From assembly GCA_964017195.1 (NCBI GenBank), contig OZ024890.1, positions 64,957,867 to 65,021,866 of the forward strand: a DNA stretch of 64,000 nucleotides, given 5' to 3'. The position numbers were made by a program, and so were the translations under genes. Each line of letters begins with the position of its first letter. Position 1 is the first letter of the stretch. The notes under the pieces were generated by a model that saw only the letters and a program-made list of their open reading frames with translations, ran no database searches and was not told the origin of the DNA. Shown in pieces: positions 56,972-64,000 of this stretch. This DNA is from Siderastrea radians (taxonomy: Eukaryota; Cnidaria; Anthozoa; Scleractinia; Rhizangiidae).

Positions 56972-59900
56972 TTCAGTACTGCATGTGCATAGATTTTTTT
57001 GTTATAATATTTAGGCACTGATGCAGGAATACATGCTTGTTAAAATGTTCGTCTCCTTTTTTAATATATCTGTAGTTGTTAGTATTCTTTGCATACTTAC
57101 TAGAAACTGTAGCTCCTGTTTGAAGCAAAATATTTTCATGTTTCAATTCCATTTGTATTGCCATTTAACGATTCCTTTTCAGACTATAAACAAATTTTAA
57201 TTGAATTTTGTTAATGCACCTTTCACGAGGTCGAGGGCTTTTGAAAACCTATTAAAGGCTCACTGCAGTCCAGAAAATGAACAGTCAGGACCTTTGTGGA
57301 AAATAATTACTTTCAATGCTAATAAGTAAGCAAGGATATGTATTAAGTATGACTGATCTCGGCCGTGAATATAAGGTTGTGGCCATGATCTTCCATCGAA
57401 GCCCTTCGCAAAGTAAGCTGTTGCAAGTAATAACAAATAACATACGGTTTCCAATTTGTCCTTCTATTTTTCTTTTGTGATGTATGGAACTCAGTAGTCT
57501 TACTAGCACCTTATTTACCTGAAATTGTGACAGGGAATGCTCACAAACCAGGCAATTATGCTGGCGCATGGAAGTGACTTTCGTACTTCAATTTCGCTGT
57601 TTGCATGTTCCCCTTAGACAAACAGCTTTTCCTTCGATACACCGGTAAAGGTGATGCTGAAGAAAGCAAAAGCTAAAGATTCTGAGTTCCTAACTTTTGA
57701 AAAGCAAGCGCTTTCTACTATTAAATCGTCTCCTGTGGAACAAAGAAGACAACTAGAAGCATCCTAGTATAAGACTCCTACAGGGAACGAAAAGAACATA
57801 CACGTATCTCCTACTCGGTCTCACATGAAAATCCACCCAGCCACCTAGAGACCTTTCCATAGCTTACTCCAGATGAAATTTAAGCAAGCAAATTCTCTCC
57901 CTCTCTCTGCTGTCTTCATCCGTTCTCTCCTTTGTTGCAAATGGTTTTCATAATTTCCTCTGTTCTTCATTTATGTTCTTCTCAGAGAAAAATTGCGTTC
58001 ATAACAGCAACATCTACCAAAATGAATCAAGTTACAGTCAAGTTGTTTGCATTGAATCTTGGGCAGTCTTTCACTCCCACGATCATATCCTCTTGTTTCG
58101 TGCAATGAACTTTCAGCCTTGCGACTCTAGATTAGTCTGTGTATGAAATCCTAAAGTGAGATCATTCAAACAAAACTCGCAGTACTTTCCTGTGGTGCTG
58201 CTTATTATGCTGTACAGGTTCGATGAAAAAATCAGTCATAAAGTGTGATCATTCAAATCAGTGAAAGCCATCGAGAAAACCTTGCTTGTTTCAAGATTTG
58301 TTGTGATGTACGACGTGGTTTCAAAAAGTTTAATTCTGTGGATGAAACCCTCACGTGTTACCACTCAATTAAAAGCTGTTCAGCAATATCTTTACTGAGG
58401 TGCTTGATATTAGACTGTTAAAGTAATTTTAGCGTTAGAGTCCGTGTATGAGATCATAAATTCTACGTTAAGTTTGTTTTCTCTTTCAACTTTGATATTT
58501 CATTGATTCAGGCTGCAAACTGGATGGCTCCTTCATTCTATTTGAAAGTGAACTAGCTGTGATCCAATAAAATGAAAACAATGCCGACGAACTTGGAAGG
58601 CTAATTTTAATGTTCTGTGCTGTGGAAAATACGATAAATTCACAGAAAGCACCATCGCCAAAACACAGAAGTAAAGAGAATGTGTGGGCTACCAAGAAAT
58701 TGCTTGTTGTGGATGTTATCACTAATATACTATTTAAAAATAAATGTTTTAAACTGATTGATGTCTGGTTTGTTTGGATTCTTTCACCATGCTATCATAG
58801 AATGAGACCCATTTTGGGGTGGGCTTAGTACGGTGTGTTTGGCTTGTTTCCCGAAGGCTCGGAAATCCACTGATCTCTGTTTTGCAGTATTTTGTCTTAA
58901 TAAAATAAACAATGAAAGAGATAAAAAAGCTTTAGTAATTAGGAAATTCCAAGACGCAAAATACCCCCCAGATTGACATTTTTGCACGAAAGTCAAATAC
59001 TCTTGGCATCTGTTGCACCGCAAATGAATGTTTTATTTGTGGAAGACGCCCTTTAAGGATGAAGATGTGTCCATTTATTGTTTCCGAAATAACGTTGACC
59101 AATCAATCAAAAGAAGACAATTTCTGCTCTGACTGAGTGGTCACCAAAAAGATATACTGGCGGAGTTTCTCAAGACACAAGGGGGTCCTACGAGATTAAT
59201 AGAGTGTGGCTGTATGGGTTGCCTGTGGTCTGCCTTGGGTAGTCTGTGGCCAGAGACCTCGTGCGCTTTTAACCCTAGTGATGATTCTCAAATCTCATGC
59301 AAACGTTTTTTTCCTTTGTTCATAGACTCAAAGATAGGCAAAGTAAAGCTTTGGTGTAGTATAAGAACTCAGTGACTTCCTATGAGTACATGCATGAAAA
59401 ATGTTGCCCCTCTGACAGCGATTCAAGCTCAACTGGCCACCGGAATACGCCGAAACACTCATGGATAGACCATGAACAAGAAACAAATCTTCCGTTCACA
59501 TAATAAACAAACAAACAAAGAAAGAAAGAAACAAACAAACAAACAAAAAACGGGTACATGTAGTGCACAATACTTGGGCGAAACCGTAGTCTTTGGAGGA
59601 TGTTACAGCTGACAAAATTCCTCTTTTGCACAATGTGAACATGAACATGCACCTATGTCCTATAACGCGTTTGCAGTGCTGAATTCGATGTCCTGTATTT
59701 CTTTAAAAAATAAATAAAAAGAGACATAAGACGCCTAAGATATTAACTTAATAAGTGTAACCGGAAACCTGTTTTTGGGCTTAAAAATTTCGTTTTTTTT
59801 TTGTCTGTAAACCCTCCGTTAACCCTCCAACGTACAGGAAGGTGGGGGGGGGGGGGGTGGATGCCACCACCCCATAAGGTTTTTCTTGAATTTTTTCACA

Positions 59901-60173
59901 AGGTTTTCCTTGAATTTTTCTGCTCCTGCCGTTCTCAGCAGCTGTATGCATATCCCTTAGACATAATTTGAGACAAGTTTGGTGAGAATCGGTGACTATG
60001 GTGACGAAATATGGCACCTTTGAATGCAGAGGTCCACACGACGCGTAAATAAACCGCACTGGTTCGGTTTTGCCGGATCTCTGGTGTAGAGATGCTGGAG
60101 CCAGACGTCACTCGAAGTGTAATTAAACAAAACTGAATGCAAGGCTGGCACTACGGCAAAGGGCTGATTTATT

Positions 60174-60220
60174 TAAGGCCAATATTTCGGCTAACAAAAT
60201 TAGCCTTCCTCAAAGCCAGA
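60174..60220 (-). ncRNA. Hammerhead-like motif with UUGAGGA core
   Basis: On the minus strand: stem I GGCT against GGCC, core TTGAGGA (CTGANGA with C changed to T), one extra A, stem II GGCTAA...TTAGCC, GAAA, a stem III of the self-complementary ATAT, then T. The fold is complete apart from the C3 to T change, which is expected to impair catalysis. It sits in sequence absent from the other duplication copy. Confidence 0.45.
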
Positions 60221-60297
60221 GCTATACAGAAGGAAAATGCTATAACGGCTCCAAAAATTGAATTTTAAAATACACAAATGGTTAATCAGATTAGCTA

Positions 60298-60664
60298 GTT
60301 TAGAAATAAACAAATTGTATATATATAATAATAATATAAAAAACAAAAAATAATTATAATGAAAAAAAAATCCTAGATAACATGGTATACATATATATAT
60401 CACTGGTGATATGGTTTGACCTCTATGTATGAGGTAAGCTTCTCGTGCACGAGAAGCTTACCTCATACATAGAGGTCAAACCAGACGGAATAAACCAACG
60501 GAATGAACACTGATCACTCAAATCTAAACATTGTTTGTATTACATTAGCATTACATCATATATATATGTATACCATGTTATCTAGGATTTTTTTTTCATT
60601 ATAATTATTTTTTGTTTTTTATATTATTATTATATATAGACATTTTGTTTGTTTATTTCTAAAC
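60298..60664. repeat. Foldback with about 105-bp arms around a palindrome
   Basis: 60298-60400 is the reverse complement of 60558-60664, beginning GTTTAGAAATAAACAAA and containing TCCTAGATAACATGGTATAC. The 72-bp perfect palindrome lies between them, off centre. Only the palindrome is shared with the first duplication copy, so the arms arrived later or were lost there. Confidence 0.9.
60412..60483. repeat. 72-bp perfect palindrome, second copy
   Basis: Identical to 8527-8598. Confidence 0.95.
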
Positions 60665-60689
60665 TTCACAGGCTTTCTATTAAAGTTCA

Positions 60690-60775
60690 ATTCTTCCGCT
60701 CAGGTTGTCGAAACGTCAGTCAATGTCCTTCTCAGGACTACACTCACACAGACGACCGTAATTTACCGACTTATG
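60690..60775 (+). repeat. Truncated relative of the hammerhead insertion
   Basis: CTTCCGCTCAGGTTGTCGAA onward matches 741-841 with gaps, keeping GAAACGTC, but the CTGATGA box is missing. A dead copy. Confidence 0.7.
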
Positions 60776-63621
60776 ATATAACTCCTTGGTTCAAATCATT
60801 TACAGTTTAACAGGACAACGTCACTATTTTTACCTTTATTTTGATTCACCCTTACCTTTGACTCACCCTGCAGTTTTCTAAAAGACGCGTTCAATCGACA
60901 CGATTTAGAAAACTACTTAGCAACTTTATTTTGCTTGGAGGTGTTTCATTTTAGACAACGATGAAAATAGCGAAATATATGATTTAAAGTTCTGCCCCTT
61001 CCTTACTCATGCCTCGCACTTTGGTGGAGCGCAGAGTTCGTGATGTTGTGGGTAATCGAGCGGCCTTGATTGAGAGGAGAGGAACGGGCAGTTAAATATC
61101 TTATCTCCCTTTTTTTAAACTCATTTTTCTCCCTCCTCCCTAATTTTTTTTTGCCGTTTCTCCCTCCTCCCTGTGTTTTCACCTTTCTCCCTGGTTTTAT
61201 ATTACGTAACACTACACTGCAGTTCAGTTAAATTCCTTCCAATATTGTCACTTTACTAAAGAACTTTATGCTCTTTGAATACCTACAAACTACTAGTAGT
61301 AGTATGTAGTAACAGGGTACCTATGAATGATGTACGCTATCTTTGTGATTTTGCCAAACTAACAGGCTCTTTTCCTCATCTCAAGCGACATTATATCCTC
61401 ATGATCCCTTATGAGTTCCTCTCATATCTTCTTGTTTCTCTATTGTATGGCATTTGATGTCTTGCCTTACTCTTACTCTCAGTTTTTATCTATAATCGCA
61501 CAGTTCTAACTGGATACAGCAAAGCCAGAATTTCGTTTAATATATTTCATGATCAAATTAAGTCTGTAAACAAAGATGTTCTTTTTAAAGAAAGTCATGA
61601 CACTTTGCCAGTTTGCAGGCACTCGAACCCACCTGCATGCTACGCGTATAAGTGTGGTCATGTTACACTCTCAGTTCGTCGTCACTGTCACTATCGCTAT
61701 TATTCAAAGCACCTTCAAATTCACTTTCCTGAGGAACAAGTTCGCTGATGTCCAACATCCCAAAGATTTAGTCAGTAAATTTGATGATTTCCTAGTACCT
61801 TTAGGAAGGTGCCCCTTTTGTTACTGCGCATATGTCCTGCGCATCTCGGGTCTGGGGTGCGTTTCTCGAAAGCCCCGAAAAGCCATTTATAAAAACATGA
61901 TCAACTCATTCTACAAAGCTGTTATTTTAACATGTCTTCAAGGTAAGAAATGTATAACTAATAGGGGAAGTTTGATGCTTAGAAAGTTCTTTATTTACAG
62001 GATACAGAGTAACTTATCGTGCTCAAAATCGACCCGAAAAGTCTCGGGGCTTTCGACAAACGCACACCTGGTCCGAGATATTCGGGTTTCTTAAGGGATT
62101 TGCCTACTAATACATCGGTATTGTTGCGCGGTTTATGACTATGTGGAAAAAGCAGGTCTTGGCAAGGGCTATCAGAATCGTAAAAGAAAATTGGGGGTAA
62201 CCGCGCATTTTTCAGAGATAATTGGAAAGAAAATGCCGTACATTCTTTGTATTTTAAAGCTTTTTTTAGAATTATGGTTGCTTAGTTATTTCTGAAAAAT
62301 GCGAGGTTACCCACATTTTCTTTTTAGATTCCAATGATCCTTACTAAGATCTGCTTCAAGCAGTTTTCCCCCATAGTCATAACCTTTACAAAAATACCTC
62401 TGTATAACGACCCACCGTCCTTAAGAAGGTTTGCCTACATCGCAACTTTTTTGTTTGTGGCTGAACTAGAAACGTTTATTGGTTCTTGATGAGCGTTAAA
62501 ATGTTAGGATTTGTACCGCACTAACGGGTCAAGATAACGCAGCATCAACCAGTACACGAAGTCCATAAAATTTCTTAAGTACGATTACATTGTCAGTACG
62601 GTGTTTCATAGTTTTCTGACTTCCCTTCCTACAAATTATTCTTATTTAGCAATTTGCAGCAGAAATATTTTTTCACAAAAAGACTTCGGAGTTTAACATG
62701 ACACAGTGCAAGAGAGAAGTCCAGAACATGTCAATGTTTGAGTGACAGTCAAATTACTGTAAAAGATCACAAAATGGAGCCGTTATCGATGACATCAATG
62801 CCGAAAGTGCGATTCCACGGTCTATAATAAAATACTTCTTAAGATTAAGTCGCTATATTGTTTCACATTTCTGGGACCCTAATGGAAGCACTGAATCAGA
62901 AAGCACTACTCGTTTAATTGGTAACGCCTAAACAGACCTAAACACATGAGGTGCACAGAAAAGACAGAAAACTAGAAAGGCAAAACATTTAGTACTCACC
63001 ATGGCCTTGCCCCTGACCTTCATCCTTAATATCACGTTTTAACGAACACTAACATGACTAACTCAAGGTCTCACGATTTTCCGAATTGGCCTCTAAATCT
63101 CACGGTCAATCAGAATATCTTGAAATGGCCAAACAATGAAGCGAGAAATTCTCCAGCGACCTCTAGTAGCATGAAGCGCGAAAAATAACAAGAGACCATT
63201 CAAAATATTGGAAACACCTGTACCTGAGCTTACGGGCTCAAAATAGTCTTGGGTACCCAGGGTCTACCCAGTCTTCTCTCGATATAATTGTTTAGTGGGG
63301 AACAGAACCGTATAGTTTCTTATATTAGGATCTATTAAAGGCTTTAAAGACTTATGTCACGTTTTTTTTAGGACATTCTCCCTTCTCCCTTTTCATGCTG
63401 GCCCTCCCTTCTCCCTATTTTTTTGCGTCTTTTCTCCTTCCTCCCTATTTTTGGGGCCATTTCTCCCTCCTCCCTAAACCGTTCCTCTCCCCTCTTGATT
63501 TCCCGCTCTTTAAGACGAAACGTAGTACCTGCTGACAGTTTCAGTACATAGAAAATGAAAGATAATCCAAGTTCGTTCATTGTGTCAAAATATTTACACG
63601 ACAAATGACAACATTAGGTTG
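60776..63621. other. Intergenic with pyrimidine-rich tracts
   Basis: TTTCTCCCTCCTCCCT-type repeats occur at about 61105-61195 and 63371-63500 (the second on the same strand). A 172-codon plus-strand frame at 61576-62094 starts without context and resembles nothing I know; I do not call it a gene. An inverted pair around 62195-62330 (CGCATTTTTCAGAGATAA and TTATTTCTGAAAAATGCG) forms another foldback. Confidence 0.5.
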
Positions 63622-63668
63622 GCAATAGTAATATTTTGGTAAGAACTATACCATCATCAGACTTGTGC
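63622..63668 (-). ncRNA. Decayed hammerhead-like motif next to Penelope fragment
   Basis: Minus strand: CTGATGA, one extra T, stem II GGTA...TACC, then AAAA where GAAA is required, a stem III ATAT and T. Stem I AGT pairs with ACT. Loss of the G makes it inactive. It lies directly downstream of the GIY-YIG fragment on the same strand, as expected for a Penelope 3' repeat. Confidence 0.4.
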
Positions 63669-63685
63669 AAACAAGTTAGGTTTAA

Positions 63686-64000
63686 ATAGTGTGTTAATAA
63701 TAATGAGGAGATGAAACAAAAAAGTATACTCATGAGAATAGGCAAAGTTCTCTGCTGGATTTCAGTCCATTGTTAAGAGAAGGTGGTAGGCGCAGTCTAA
63801 TACTGTGGTGTTTTTACTGACTAGTAGTGGGAAAAATTCTTTCTTACAATAAAGATCAGGTGGAACTTTGTCAGAATTTAAGGTATCGGGTTGATTACAC
63901 AGATTATGAATGAAAATTAAGTGTCCACAAGTGCGCAAGTGTTTGTATATTGTACTCTTTTTGTCAGAGATGGCATGTTCGTGTGTTCGTATGAAAAGAC
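63686..64000 (-). pseudogene. Penelope-like GIY-YIG fragment, cut by the window edge
   Basis: About 95 percent identical by eye to 9665-10035, with a deletion of about 48 bp near 63790 relative to it. The C-terminal end and 3' flank (AATAGTGTGTTAATAATAAT) are conserved. It is either the continuation of the segmental duplication or a recent sister insertion. Confidence 0.75.

Larger units (their letters stand above)
53291..60483. repeat. Segmental duplication, copy 2
   Basis: Collinear with 1-8598 after removing insertions: this copy lacks the 3.4-kb TTAA element and the 129-bp hammerhead insertion, and gains 55565-56971, about 57105-57620 and 60174-60411. Both ends of the shared region can be read directly. 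No confident gene is found in the shared sequence. Confidence 0.9.

Noticed and set aside
61576..62094. 172-codon plus-strand ORF
   Set aside because: Longest uninterrupted frame near the right edge, but no domain, no start context, and the flanks are repeats and foldbacks.

Overview
The window looks like nuclear DNA of an anthozoan cnidarian, most probably a stony coral. The evidence is its AT-rich, intron-bearing, gene-poor character; decayed Penelope-like retroelements with GIY-YIG domains; hammerhead-ribozyme-like motifs of the Penelope type; tRNA-headed repeats; many foldback and MITE-like elements; and a single-domain Nodal-like TGF-beta ligand. This assignment is inference; no species marker is present. 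The one gene I can reconstruct with confidence is the two-exon TGF-beta superfamily ligand at 33469-34960 (+), which has a duplicated core promoter just upstream. Three further segments look like single exons of unidentified genes (31211-31367 minus, 32126-32327 plus, 36071-36259 minus).

Layout. Bases 1-8600 are one copy of a segmental duplication whose second copy lies at 53291-60483. A neighbouring block of that unit occurs at 10618-13075 and 51325-53995, and an older, diverged relative spans about 45.1-49.0 kb. Comparing the copies exposes clean insertions: a 3.4-kb element with TTAA target duplications and a 129-bp hammerhead-bearing insertion in the first copy, and a RecQ-fragment-carrying inverted-repeat transposon in the second. 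Bases 9.7-10.6 kb hold two Penelope fragments facing away from each other. Bases 14.1-15.1 kb are a tandem array of 247-bp units, each with a tRNA-like gene. Bases 16.7-21.0 kb are stacked foldback elements, a LINE tail and a Penelope element with inverted terminal repeats, itself split by a tRNA-bearing insertion. Bases 22.2-26.9 kb hold minisatellites and a MITE. Bases 29.5-30.2 kb repeat the dispersed-repeat-plus-tRNA arrangement seen at 18.3-18.9 kb.

The TGF-beta locus and its possible minus-strand neighbours occupy about 31-41 kb. Bases 41-51 kb are mostly non-coding, with a few unassigned ORFs and MITEs. Bases 60.2-64.0 kb hold more Penelope-related debris, a 72-bp perfect palindrome inside a larger foldback, pyrimidine-rich tracts and another GIY-YIG fragment at the right edge.

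The most distinctive theme is the repeated finding of small hammerhead-like cores with very short or palindromic stem III next to Penelope-type sequence, at least one of them on a discrete short insertion. No operon-like or multi-gene functional system was found.
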